Made by a program: the position numbers and the translations under genes. Under the pieces are notes generated by a model. The model ran no database searches, had not been told where the DNA came from, and saw nothing but the letters and a program-made list of their open reading frames with translations. A DNA stretch of 35,243 nucleotides from a virus, in IMG/VR virus record IMGVR_UViG_3300049728_000207, positions 1 to 35,243 of that record. One strand, written 5' to 3'. This document shows positions 13,592 through 21,529 of the stretch, piece by piece. How positions within the stretch are numbered: the stretch's first letter is position 1; every line of letters starts with the position of its first letter.

Positions 13592-14491
13592 ATGTTCCGC
13601 CCCATGCTCGCCACGCAGCTTGAAAGCACCGCCACCCTCCGCTACCCTATCCTCGCCAGTGCGAAGCTCGATGGAGTCCGCGCGCTCATCATCGATGAAG
13701 GCAACGGACCGGTCGTCATGAGTCGCAACGGGAAGGCGATACCCAATCAGCACGTTCAGAAACTCTTCGCTCGGCCGGAGTTCGTCGGTCTGGATGGGGA
13801 GCTCATCGTCGGCGAGCCCACCGCTCCGGATGCCTACCGCAAGACGGTCAGTGGCGTCATGTCGGCGGATGGTGAACCACCTGTCACATACCATGTCTTC
13901 GACTGCGTAATTGACCGCGACGCACCGTTCAGCGCACGGTTGCTGCTCGCGAAGATGAAGATCAAGGGTGCTGCCAGCATCAAGCTTGTTCAGCACTACC
14001 AGGTCAAGACTGAGGAGGAACTTCTTCGCTACGAAGAGGTCTGCCTCGGCAAGGGCTTTGAGGGCGCGATGGTGCGCGATCCTAACGGTCCCTACAAGTT
14101 GGGGCGCAGCACGGTGAAGGAGGGTTGGTTGCTCAAGCTCAAACGGTTCTGCGACAGCGAGGCCGTCATCCTCGGCGCGGATCAGCTGCAACACAACACC
14201 AATGAGGCGCGGATGAACGCGCTGGGCCACACGGAGCGCAGCAGCCACAAGGCCGGCAAGGTTGGCGGTGGAGTGCTGGGCGCCATCCTCGTTGAGGACA
14301 CCAAAACCCATGTCCAGTTCAACATCGGCGCTGGTTTTGACGCCAAGGAGCGCGAGGCCCTGTGGGCGATGCACCTCGAAGGGAAGCTGGTTAAGAAGAT
14401 CGGCAAGTACAAGTTCTTCCCCACCGGGAATAAAGACAAGCCGCGTTTTCCAGTTTGGTGCGGTTTCCGCGATCCTCGCGATATTTCTTAA
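13592..14491 (+). CDS. lig: ATP-dependent DNA ligase
   Basis: A 299-residue phage-size ligase. The adenylation motif I is KLDGVR with nucleophile Lys25. Motif III is YHVFDCVID, motif IV EGAMVRDP, and motif V WLLKLKRF. The C-terminal part (VGGGVLGAILVEDTKTHVQF) is the OB-fold. It seals nicks between Okazaki fragments and works with the polymerase and primase-helicase of the same module. ATG 13592 has GGAG upstream and lies just after the terminator of the previous gene. No N-terminal DNA-binding domain is present, as in T7- or Chlorella-virus-type minimal ligases. Confidence 0.92.
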   Translation: MFRPMLATQLESTATLRYPILASAKLDGVRALIIDEGNGPVVMSRNGKAIPNQHVQKLFARPEFVGLDGELIVGEPTAPDAYRKTVSGVMSADGEPPVTYHVFDCVIDRDAPFSARLLLAKMKIKGAASIKLVQHYQVKTEEELLRYEEVCLGKGFEGAMVRDPNGPYKLGRSTVKEGWLLKLKRFCDSEAVILGADQLQHNTNEARMNALGHTERSSHKAGKVGGGVLGAILVEDTKTHVQFNIGAGFDAKEREALWAMHLEGKLVKKIGKYKFFPTGNKDKPRFPVWCGFRDPRDIS

Positions 14492-14601
14492 AATAAAGAT
14501 TATTTCTCCTATAAAATTCCCGGTAATATTAAATTTCAAACGTTACTTCATCAGCGAACCTACTGCTGATGGTTCCTACAACTAAGTGCTGAGGAGCAGA
14601 G
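14492..14601 (+). promoter_or_regulatory. AT-rich gap with alternative RNA pairings
   Basis: TATAAA preceded 17 nt upstream by CTTAAA may be a weak promoter. CATCAGC (14549-14555) pairs perfectly with GCTGATG (14565-14571), while GAACC (14556-14560) pairs with GGTTC (14571-14575). The two pairings interleave and could be alternatives. They lie 26-52 nt before ATG 14602 and may affect its translation. Confidence 0.35.
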
Positions 14602-15003
14602 ATGCCCGGAAAACCGAAGGACGAGTTCAAACTCCCGAAGACCCTCGCCGCATGCGCGGATCTTCTCTACCAAACCAAGGCCGCGCGCCTCCTGCTGGCG
14701 AAGCAGGTTGACGACCTCGCCAAGCGCGAGACGCTCCTCAAGGACCACCTGATCGACAACCTCCCCAAGGGCGACGCGAGCGGTATTGCCGGCAAGGTGG
14801 CACGGGTCAGCGTGGAGACGAAAGTCATCCCCAAGGTCGAGGACTGGGACAAGCTGCACACCTTCATCAAGAAGACGGGTGCGTGGGAGCTGCTGGGGCG
14901 CACGATCAGCGCGACGGCCGTGAAGGAAAGGTGGGAAGCGAAGAAGGTGGTCCCCGGCGTCGGGACCTTCAACGCTGTCACCGTGAGCTGCACGAAGGTG
15001 TAG
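14602..15003 (+). CDS. Conserved phage replication-module protein, function unknown (133 aa)
   Basis: A helical N-terminal half (LAACADLLYQTKAARLLLAK, VDDLAKRETLLKDHLIDNLP) is followed by a strand-rich part (GIAGKVARVSVETKVIPKVE) and a C-terminal WEAKKVVPGVGTFNAVTVSC. I remember similar proteins next to polymerase and Cas4-like genes in other phages, always unannotated. It may be part of the replisome or recombination complex. A stable hairpin follows its stop. Confidence 0.7.
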   Translation: MPGKPKDEFKLPKTLAACADLLYQTKAARLLLAKQVDDLAKRETLLKDHLIDNLPKGDASGIAGKVARVSVETKVIPKVEDWDKLHTFIKKTGAWELLGRTISATAVKERWEAKKVVPGVGTFNAVTVSCTKV

Positions 15004-15025
15004 CGCGCAAGAAGCATACCAACGT

Positions 15026-15055
15026 GGCGAGGGCATCGTGCTCTCGCCGCCTTTC
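15026..15055 (+). terminator. Stem-loop terminator or attenuator
   Basis: GGCGAGGGCA (15026-15035) pairs with TGCTCTCGCC (15039-15048) including one G-U, with a 3-nt loop, followed by the short pyrimidine run CCTTTCT. It is probably partial, since the next genes lack a visible promoter. Confidence 0.55.
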
Positions 15056-15081
15056 TGTCACTCTGCCATCAAGGAGACAAC

Positions 15082-15294
15082 ATGGCACCCAAGAAGACGG
15101 CTCCCGCACCGGAGCCCATCCCCGAGCCGAAGAGCCGGGAACCCTACCTCAGCGTGCTTCGCTCGCTGGACGCTGCGATGGAAGGAACGGGCGGCGCGCC
15201 CCTCACCGCCGAGCAGATCTGCACCATGACCGTCGACGAGCTCTTTGAGCTCCTCGGCCCCAACGACATCCGCTTCGCGATCAGCGAAGCCTAA
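15082..15294 (+). CDS. Small hypothetical protein (70 aa)
   Basis: ATG 15082 follows AAGGAGAC. A Pro/Ala/Lys-rich N-terminus (MAPKKTAPAPEPIPEPKSRE) precedes a compact helical part (LTAEQICTMTVDELFELLGP). The tail resembles those on other replication proteins of this window. Function unknown. Confidence 0.65.
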   Translation: MAPKKTAPAPEPIPEPKSREPYLSVLRSLDAAMEGTGGAPLTAEQICTMTVDELFELLGPNDIRFAISEA

Positions 15295-15308
15295 GAAAGG
15301 AGGACAGC

Positions 15309-16103
15309 ATGGCTGGTCCGAAGAAGGCCGCTCCCAAGATGAGCGTCAACAAGTGGGACGAAGACCTCGCGAGGTTCGCCCAGGAATCCGTCGCCACGGA
15401 AGAGTCCGTCGGCATCGGCGGCAACATGGTCTCCGTCAAGGGCGGACGCCTCAGCTACAACGGTGGCGAGGTCCCCGGCAACAAGATGAACGTTATCATC
15501 ATCGACTACGTTCTCGGCAATGCCTACTACGACGAGCCCTTCGACGTCGACAACCCGAGCAGCCCCGTCTGCTTCGCGTTCGGTCGCGACGACAAGCAGA
15601 TGGCGCCGCACGAGAAGTCCGCCATCCCGCAGCACCACAGCTGCAAGGGCTGCCCCATGAACGAGTTCGGCAGCGCCGACCGTGGGAAGGGCAAGGCCTG
15701 CGCCAATACCCGGCGTCTCGCCCTGATCACCGAGGACATGTTGGAGGACATGGAGAGCGCCCAGGTGGCGTTCCTCAAGGTGTCCGTCACCAGCGTGAAG
15801 GCGTGGGCGGGCTACGTCCAGCAGCTGAGCCAGGTCCTCAAGCGGCCTCCCTTCGCCGTCGTCACCGAGATCAGTGTGGTCCCGGACGCGAAGACCCAGT
15901 TCAAGATGCAGTTCAAGCTCGTCAGCCCGATCGACGACGGCGACTCCCTCGCCGCGCTCATGCAGAAGAACAAGGAAGTCAAGGAGATCATCGAGTTCCC
16001 CTACGCTCCTCCGGCGGAGAAGGAAGAGGAACCGCCCAAGAAGAACGCCAAGTTCGCCGGGAAAGCTGCTGTTCCCAAAGTCGCCCCCAAGGGCCGGAGG
16101 TAA
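15309..16103 (+). CDS. Conserved phage replication protein, possible ssDNA-binding protein (264 aa)
   Basis: It starts at ATG 15309 after AAAGGAGG. The N-terminal half is strand-rich (GGNMVSVKGGRLSYNGGEVP). A cysteine/histidine cluster HHSCKGCPMNEFGSADRGKG ending KACAN could bind zinc, as in T4 gp32-type proteins. Residues 150-240 form a second strand-rich part (FAVVTEISVVPDAKTQFKMQ), and the C-terminal 30 residues are Lys/Pro/Ala-rich. Position just before the polymerase matches the ssDNA-binding-protein slot in many phages. However, the tail is basic rather than acidic and I cannot verify the fold, so the call stays tentative. Confidence 0.55.
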   Translation: MAGPKKAAPKMSVNKWDEDLARFAQESVATEESVGIGGNMVSVKGGRLSYNGGEVPGNKMNVIIIDYVLGNAYYDEPFDVDNPSSPVCFAFGRDDKQMAPHEKSAIPQHHSCKGCPMNEFGSADRGKGKACANTRRLALITEDMLEDMESAQVAFLKVSVTSVKAWAGYVQQLSQVLKRPPFAVVTEISVVPDAKTQFKMQFKLVSPIDDGDSLAALMQKNKEVKEIIEFPYAPPAEKEEEPPKKNAKFAGKAAVPKVAPKGRR

Positions 16104-16106
16104 GTC

Positions 16107-16304
16107 ATGGCACGCGCATACACCGTCACTGAGAAGGATGGAACCGTTCTGGCCTGGGCAGCGACCCAGGGTGATGCGGTCGCCAAGAAGAAGGAGCTCG
16201 GCGCCAAGTCCTGGCAGCTGTGCGAGGTCCCCACCTCCCCGAAGGAGGACTTCATGGAATTCCTCAACCTGAACGTCGTCGGCAAGCCCGTCAAGATGCC
16301 GTAG
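16107..16304 (+). CDS. Small hypothetical protein (65 aa)
   Basis: It starts 3 nt after the previous stop. MARAYTVTEKDGTVLAWAAT continues with a helix (DAVAKKKELG) and a strand; a compact alpha/beta mini-protein is plausible. No family is recognised. Confidence 0.6.
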   Translation: MARAYTVTEKDGTVLAWAATQGDAVAKKKELGAKSWQLCEVPTSPKEDFMEFLNLNVVGKPVKMP

Positions 16305-16478
16305 CACCATCGCTGGCGAGTGTCTGCGTTCGGCGTGGATAACTCTGCGTCAGGGAACCCAGGCGACATCAGTACTGACGACCTGCGAGAAGCGGAGAAG
16401 AACGTCATCCTGGGGCCAGCTATTTCTTTTCTCAACCTGAAGCAGTGTTCTGCTTCCCACCAACACAAGGAGGCCATC

Positions 16479-16709
16479 ATGGCCAAACTCACTCCCGCCG
16501 AAGCCGCTGCCGAATTCAAGCGGCTGAACCTCGACCTCAAGAAGCTCAACAAGGACATCGCCCTCGCCCAGAAGAACGACGAGAAGGCAGCTGCCGTCGA
16601 CACCAAGGAAATGGCCGCCCGCGCCAAGGTTCGCGCCAAGGGCCTCGCCGACCTGGACAAACAGAAGGTCGCGCTGGACAAGCAGATCGCGAAGGTCATG
16701 CCCTTCTAA
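16479..16709 (+). CDS. Small coiled-coil protein (76 aa)
   Basis: ATG 16479 is chosen because it follows a perfect AAGGAGG (16468-16474). An in-frame GTG at 16320 would add 53 poorly structured residues. The product is almost entirely heptad-like (EFKRLNLDLKKLNKDIALAQ; LADLDKQKVALDKQIAKV), so it should be a coiled-coil oligomer. Function unknown. A strong terminator follows. Confidence 0.65.
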   Translation: MAKLTPAEAAAEFKRLNLDLKKLNKDIALAQKNDEKAAAVDTKEMAARAKVRAKGLADLDKQKVALDKQIAKVMPF

Positions 16710-16726
16710 GCGGTCATACGAATACC

Positions 16727-16768
16727 GTGGGGCAACGCGGTGAGGCTACGTTGTCCCACTTTTTCTTG
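16727..16768 (+). terminator. Rho-independent terminator before the polymerase gene
   Basis: GTGGGGCAACG (16727-16737) pairs with CGTTGTCCCAC (16749-16759), an 11-bp stem with one G-U pair and an 11-nt loop, followed by TTTTTCTTG. Confidence 0.85.
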
Positions 16769-16791
16769 TAACATTCTTTGGTGAGGCACTG

Positions 16792-18651
16792 ATGGCAATT
16801 CCGAAAGTACACATCCTTGACTTTGAGACCGCCGGTATTCAGAACCGCCCGGTCTACCCACCTGTGCCGGTGGGCTTCTCCCTGAAGAGTCCTGGCGACC
16901 GGAAGAGCCGCTACTACGCCTGGGGACATCCGATTGCGAACAACTGCACCTTCCAGGAGGCACAGGCTGCCCTCAAGGGCGCATGGACCAGTGGCCTTCC
17001 CATCCTCATGCACAACGCCAAGTTCGACTATGACGTTGCGACCATCCATATGAAGATGCCGGCGCTCGACTGGCGACTGCTGCACGACACCCTCTACCTC
17101 CTTTTCCTCAGCGATCCCCACGCCATGACGCTGGCCTTGAAGCCGGCATCAACGCGCCTGCTGAACATGCCTCCCGAAGAACGCGACGTCGTGCGCGACT
17201 GGCTTGTCGATCACAAGATCGTCAAGAAGGTGGGAAAGGATTGGGGCGCGCACATCTGCGACGCTCCGGGCGACATCGTCGGTGCCTACGCTGACGGCGA
17301 CGTGCTGCGCACCGAGAAGTTGTTCAAGCTGCTCTATCCGCAGATCCAAGAACGCGGCATGGTCTCGGCCTACGACCGGGAACGGCAGCTGATGCCGATC
17401 TTGCTGGAGAATGAGCGACAGGGTATTCGCGTCGATCTGAAGACGATGCGGTCTGACTTCAAGACCTACACCGAAGCCGTCGCCAAGACGGACGCATGGC
17501 TGCGGAAGCGACTGAAGACGAAGGACCTGAACGTCGACAGCGACAACGACCTCGCCGATGCCCTGGAGCGGGCCGGTGTGGTCACCCAGTGGGTCCTCAC
17601 GGCCACTGGGCAGCGGAGCGTGGCAAAGAAGAACCTCACGCCCGATATGTTCGAGGACCAGAAGGTCGCCTCAGCGCTTGGCTACCGTAACCGGCTCTCG
17701 ACCTGCCTGGGGACGTTCCTGGAGTCCTGGATAGCCACGGCGGAGGCCTCTGGCGGCATGATCTACACGAACTGGAACCAGGTTCGGCAGGCCGGAGACG
17801 GCTCCGGCTTCCGGGGCGCACGCACCGGACGACTGAGCAGCAACCCGAACTTTCAGAACATCCCAAAGATCTGGGATGACAAAGACGATGGCTACGTTCA
17901 TCCCAAGCATCTCGACGTTCTAGAGCTGCCGGCCATGCGGAAGTACTTCCTCCCCGATAAGGGTGGTCTGTTCTGCCACCGGGACTACAACCAGCAGGAG
18001 CTGCGAATCCTAGCGCACTTCGAGGACGCTTCCCTGTGCCAGGCCTACCGCGAAGATCCTCTACTGGATGTGCATACCTTCGTCCAGAATCAGATCAGCA
18101 CGCTGTTCGGTCTCCACCTTGAGCGCCGTGCGGTAAAGGTTCTTAACTTCGGAATGATCTACGGACTTGGGTTGGCGAAGCTTGCCATCGGCGTTCACAC
18201 GTCAGTGGAGGAAGCGCGCCGGATCAAGGATGCGCAGATGAAGGCCATCCCTGGTCTCGCCAACCTCAACCGACAGATCAAGGAAATCGGGAAGAGTGGG
18301 CAGCCCATCGTCACGTGGGGTGGTCGACAGTATTACACCGAGCCTCCGCGCATCATCGACGGGCGGAAGCAGACTTTCGAATACAAGCTACTCAACTACC
18401 TTGTGCAGAGTTCGGCGGCAGATTGCACAAAGCAGGCGTTGATAAATTACGACGCGGCCAAGAAGGACGGACGCCTTCTCTCAACGGTGCACGACGAAAT
18501 CAACCTCTCCGTGCCGAAGAGCGCAGTAAAGGGTGAGATGAAAATTCTGCGGGAGGCAATGGCCGACGTGGCCTTTGACGTTCCCATGATCAGCGACGGC
18601 AAGACCGGGCTCAACTGGGGTTGCCTTACCAAATTCAAGGATGAGGTGTAA
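16792..18651 (+). CDS. Family A DNA polymerase with 3'-5' exonuclease domain
   Basis: A 619-residue enzyme. The proofreading domain has Exo I LDFETA (Asp10, Glu12), Exo II HNAKFD (74-79) and Exo III YADGD. The polymerase domain has motif A DYNQQELR (398-405), motif B RRAVKVLNFGMIYG (445-458, with catalytic Lys449 and Phe453), and motif C TVHDE (565-569). Phe453 is the Pol I-type residue that discriminates against dideoxynucleotides. The 5'-3' exonuclease domain of bacterial Pol I is absent, as in T7-type phage polymerases. This is the replicative polymerase of the phage. ATG 16792 has GGTGAGG upstream. The 3' end is close to the GTG of the next gene. Confidence 0.93.
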   Translation: MAIPKVHILDFETAGIQNRPVYPPVPVGFSLKSPGDRKSRYYAWGHPIANNCTFQEAQAALKGAWTSGLPILMHNAKFDYDVATIHMKMPALDWRLLHDTLYLLFLSDPHAMTLALKPASTRLLNMPPEERDVVRDWLVDHKIVKKVGKDWGAHICDAPGDIVGAYADGDVLRTEKLFKLLYPQIQERGMVSAYDRERQLMPILLENERQGIRVDLKTMRSDFKTYTEAVAKTDAWLRKRLKTKDLNVDSDNDLADALERAGVVTQWVLTATGQRSVAKKNLTPDMFEDQKVASALGYRNRLSTCLGTFLESWIATAEASGGMIYTNWNQVRQAGDGSGFRGARTGRLSSNPNFQNIPKIWDDKDDGYVHPKHLDVLELPAMRKYFLPDKGGLFCHRDYNQQELRILAHFEDASLCQAYREDPLLDVHTFVQNQISTLFGLHLERRAVKVLNFGMIYGLGLAKLAIGVHTSVEEARRIKDAQMKAIPGLANLNRQIKEIGKSGQPIVTWGGRQYYTEPPRIIDGRKQTFEYKLLNYLVQSSAADCTKQALINYDAAKKDGRLLSTVHDEINLSVPKSAVKGEMKILREAMADVAFDVPMISDGKTGLNWGCLTKFKDEV

Positions 18652-18652
18652 C

Positions 18653-18901
18653 GTGAAAAAGAAGACCGCTGCGCAGTTCGCGAAGGAAGACGCTGAGCGT
18701 CTCAAGCAGTTCCGTATCGAGCAGTCGATGCGCAACCACCGGCCCGGCACGCACCACGAATTGTCCGGCACCCATTACGTGGTGATGCCGAACGGATCGT
18801 GGCTGCGTGTCACGAAGAAGCCGCACGAGAAGAAGGAAGTCTTCCAGGCGCATCTCGAGGCCGCGCGCACGAAGTTCCCCCGCGCAAAGGTGGGTGCCTG
18901 A
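18653..18901 (+). CDS. Small basic hypothetical protein (82 aa)
   Basis: GTG 18653, two bases after the polymerase stop, has GAGGTG at good spacing. An in-frame ATG at 18641 inside the polymerase gene is the alternative. The product is basic and hydrophilic (KKKTAAQFAKEDAERLKQFR). The middle (HYVVMPNGSWLRVTKK) is strand-like. Unknown function; position suggests a polymerase accessory role. Its TGA overlaps the next ATG. Confidence 0.6.
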   Translation: MKKKTAAQFAKEDAERLKQFRIEQSMRNHRPGTHHELSGTHYVVMPNGSWLRVTKKPHEKKEVFQAHLEAARTKFPRAKVGA

Positions 18902-19743
18902 TGCCTCCCAAGAAAGCCACGCCTGCCACCGTCGTCCCCACGACGAAGGTCGCTCCGAAGACGGCCACCAAAGTCGCGACGAAGCCCGCGCCCAAGACGG
19001 CCACGAAGGTCGCCACCAAGAAGGTGGCCGCACCCAAGGCACCGCTGCCACAGATCACCGCGTGGAGCTACTCCCGGTGGCGGGATTACGAGCAGTGCCC
19101 GGCCAAGGCCAAGTACAAGCACATCGACCGCATCAAGGAGCCCGGCTCCAAGGCGATGGATCGCGGCAGTGACATCCACAAGTCCGCCGAGAACTTCGTC
19201 CGTGGTGTCGCCAAGACGCTCTGTGCTGAGCTGAAGAACTTCGCCACGCACATCCGCAAGCTGAAGAAGGACAACGCCGAGGCAGAGGGCGAGTGGGCCT
19301 TCTCGGCGGGGTGGCGGTCCATGGTCAGCTGGTTCTCCGGCATGGCCTGGTGCCGCATCAAGATCGACGTCTCCGCGCTAAGCAAGGACAGGAAACGGTT
19401 CCGTGTGGTGGACTACAAGACCGGCCGCATCTATGATGACAATATCGAGCAGACCGAGCTCTACGCACTGGGAGCCTTCAAGAACCCGGCGCTGAACGAG
19501 ATCGAAGCGGTGGACGTCGAGCTGTGGTACGTCGACCAACCCATCCAGATCGGCGTCAACCCTGTCGTCAAGACATTCCCCCGCACCGAAGAATCGGCGC
19601 TCGAAGCTCTGTGGGAAAAGCGCACGAAGGCCATGTTCATGGACCGCCGGTTCGCGCCTCGTCCGAACGACAAGTGCCGCTGGTGCTGGTTCCGAAAAGG
19701 CAACACCGAGTACCCCGGTGGACATGGACCCTGTCAGTTTTGA
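18901..19743 (+). CDS. Cas4/RecB-like PD-(D/E)XK nuclease with H1-like N-terminal tail
   Basis: A 280-residue protein. Residues 1-50 are a Lys/Ala/Thr/Pro-rich tail with the decapeptide PKTATKVATK repeated at 19-28 and 31-40. The nuclease core follows: SYSRWRDYEQCPAK, GSDIHKSAE (catalytic His), RIKIDVSAL, VVDYKTGR (the D-x-K element) and QTELYAL (QxxxY helix). Cys66 with Cys259, Cys262 and Cys278 gives the four-cysteine arrangement of Fe-S-cluster Cas4/AddB-type exonucleases. Such phage enzymes process DNA ends for recombination. It overlaps the previous gene by one base and is followed by the VRR-NUC and SNF2 genes. Confidence 0.85.
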   Translation: MPPKKATPATVVPTTKVAPKTATKVATKPAPKTATKVATKKVAAPKAPLPQITAWSYSRWRDYEQCPAKAKYKHIDRIKEPGSKAMDRGSDIHKSAENFVRGVAKTLCAELKNFATHIRKLKKDNAEAEGEWAFSAGWRSMVSWFSGMAWCRIKIDVSALSKDRKRFRVVDYKTGRIYDDNIEQTELYALGAFKNPALNEIEAVDVELWYVDQPIQIGVNPVVKTFPRTEESALEALWEKRTKAMFMDRRFAPRPNDKCRWCWFRKGNTEYPGGHGPCQF

Positions 19744-19752
19744 GGAGGCAAG

Positions 19753-20094
19753 ATGGCAAAGATTCTTGAAGTACGCGACGTCGAGAATCCGGTAGTCCGG
19801 TGGTGGAAGAGCCTCGGACTACTGCCGTCTCGCAAGATGAACGGACTTGGCTACCGCGCGTGGCCGGACAGAATCTTCCCCATCCCCGGCGGGAGGCCTT
19901 TCTGGATCGAATTCAAGAAACCGGGCGCAGAGCCGACACCTCTGCAGGAAAACTTCCACAAGCTGATGCGCGAGCAAGGCTATGACATCGAGGTACACAG
20001 TGATAAAAAGGAAGCCATCGCCGCAATTCAGAAGCGCCTCGATGCCGTCGGCTATGATCGTAAAGCCCGAGGCTCAAAACTGGCGACCCCATGA
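19753..20094 (+). CDS. VRR-NUC domain nuclease (113 aa)
   Basis: A compact PD-(D/E)XK nuclease. GYRAWPDRIFPIPGGRPFWI then EFKKPGAEPTPLQ gives the PD...ExK catalytic triad and the following PTxLQ typical of phage VRR-NUC proteins. These are Holliday-junction or branched-DNA nucleases often placed directly beside an SNF2 helicase, as here. ATG 19753 has GAGGAGG upstream. The 3' end overlaps the helicase start. Confidence 0.85.
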   Translation: MAKILEVRDVENPVVRWWKSLGLLPSRKMNGLGYRAWPDRIFPIPGGRPFWIEFKKPGAEPTPLQENFHKLMREQGYDIEVHSDKKEAIAAIQKRLDAVGYDRKARGSKLATP

Positions 20095-21478
20095 CTACCA
20101 AAAGAAGGCCGTAAAGTTCCTTCTTGAGCATGGGTCTGCTGGACTCTTCCTTGACCCAGGGCTGGGCAAAACGTCAATAACGCTCGCCGCCATCAAGCTG
20201 CTGAAGCGCGAGGGAATCCTCAACCGTGTCCTCATCGTCGCTCCCCTCCGCGTGTGCTACTCCGTGTGGCCGCGCGAGGTGGAGAAATGGGCCGACTTCG
20301 ATCATCTGCGTGTCGAAGTTCTCCACGGGAGTGGGAAGGAGAAGGCACTCAAGCGGGACGCCGACGTCTACCTGATCAATCCTGAGGGCCTCGACTGGCT
20401 TTCCCGTGAGGGAAGGTTCAAGATCCTCAATCCGGACACGCTGGTCATCGACGAGAGCAGCCGGTTCAAGAACACCCAGACGCGCCGGTTCAAGGATCTC
20501 AAGCCCAATCTGGGGAAGTTCAAGCGCCGCTGGATTCTCACCGGCACGCCCGTCCCCAACGGCATGCTCGACCTCTTCGGCCAGATCTATATCTTGGACC
20601 AAGGCAACGCGCTCAGCCCGTTCATCACGCACTACAAGAACAAGTTCTTTGACCCTTACGGGTTTGGCGGCTATTCGTGGTCACTGAAGCCGGGTGCCGA
20701 GGAGCAGATCTACGAACTGGTGCGGCCGCTGACTCTGCGTCTGGAGGCTGGCGACTATCTGGAGCTGCCGGAGCTGGTAAACAGCACGGTGCGGATCGAC
20801 CTTCCGGAGAGCGCGAGGAAGATCTACGACGACCTGGAAGACCTGCTCATCGCCACGATCACCGGCGATGAGGTTGTCACCGCCATGAGCGCTGCGGCCG
20901 CCAGCATGAAGTGCCGACAAGTCGCGAACGGTGGGTTGTATCGGCAGCTGGAGGACGCCCCGGTCCTGGACTCGGATAAGTGGGTAACAATCCACGATCA
21001 GAAGACAGAGGCCGTCCTGGAGCTTCTCGAGGAGATCGGTGGCAGCCCTGTCATCGTCACCTACGAGTTTCACCATGATCGCGAGCGCCTCCTCAAGGCC
21101 CTGGGAAAGAACACTCCCTTCATCGGCGGTGGGGTCGCTCCCAAGCGATCCAGAGAGATCGAGGCAGAGTGGAACGCCGGCAACCTACCCGTCCTCCTCG
21201 GGCAGCCGCAGTCAATCGCCCACGGTCTGAATCTTCAGGAATCCGGGTATCATTTCATCTGGCACAGCATGACCTGGAATTATGAGGACTATGATCAGTC
21301 AATCAAGCGTATCCTAAGGCAGGGTCAGCGAAGTAAGACAGTATTCAACCACCATATCATCGCCAGGGACACGGTGGACGAAGTCTTGCTCCGCGCCATG
21401 GGATTCAAGAAAAAGAACCAGAACAACTTCCTCGACGCCTTGAAAGAATACGCAAAAACAAAGTCTCGGCGGCGATAA
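20054..21478 (+). CDS. SNF2-type superfamily 2 helicase/translocase
   Basis: A 474-residue protein from ATG 20054; in-frame ATGs at 19982 and 20042 lie deeper in the preceding gene. Motifs: Q-like HDYQKKAV, I DPGLGKT (34-40), Ia APLRVC, II VIDESS (DE at 133-134), III LTGTP, V SIAHGLNLQE, and VI QSIKRILRQGQ. Phage members of this family remodel or migrate branched DNA and pair with VRR-NUC nucleases. The overlap with that nuclease argues for joint action in recombination-dependent replication. The C-terminus is basic (KEYAKTKSRRR). Confidence 0.9.
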   Translation: MIVKPEAQNWRPHDYQKKAVKFLLEHGSAGLFLDPGLGKTSITLAAIKLLKREGILNRVLIVAPLRVCYSVWPREVEKWADFDHLRVEVLHGSGKEKALKRDADVYLINPEGLDWLSREGRFKILNPDTLVIDESSRFKNTQTRRFKDLKPNLGKFKRRWILTGTPVPNGMLDLFGQIYILDQGNALSPFITHYKNKFFDPYGFGGYSWSLKPGAEEQIYELVRPLTLRLEAGDYLELPELVNSTVRIDLPESARKIYDDLEDLLIATITGDEVVTAMSAAAASMKCRQVANGGLYRQLEDAPVLDSDKWVTIHDQKTEAVLELLEEIGGSPVIVTYEFHHDRERLLKALGKNTPFIGGGVAPKRSREIEAEWNAGNLPVLLGQPQSIAHGLNLQESGYHFIWHSMTWNYEDYDQSIKRILRQGQRSKTVFNHHIIARDTVDEVLLRAMGFKKKNQNNFLDALKEYAKTKSRRR

Positions 21479-21529
21479 ATTTCACCTTACTGCGAACATA
21501 TCGCGGTTATCATTTACTGGTGGCACGAC

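Noticed and set aside
13562-14539. 325-residue minus-strand frame opposite the ligase
   Set aside because: The plus strand carries all ligase motifs; the antisense frame has none.
15291-16310. 339-residue minus-strand frame opposite 15309-16103
   Set aside because: Antisense shadow rich in Gly/Val/Leu/Asp without motifs; the plus-strand genes have strong ribosome-binding sites and coherent order.
16320-16478. GTG start extending gene 16479-16709 upstream by 53 residues
   Set aside because: The added residues look disordered, while ATG 16479 has a perfect AAGGAGG at ideal spacing.
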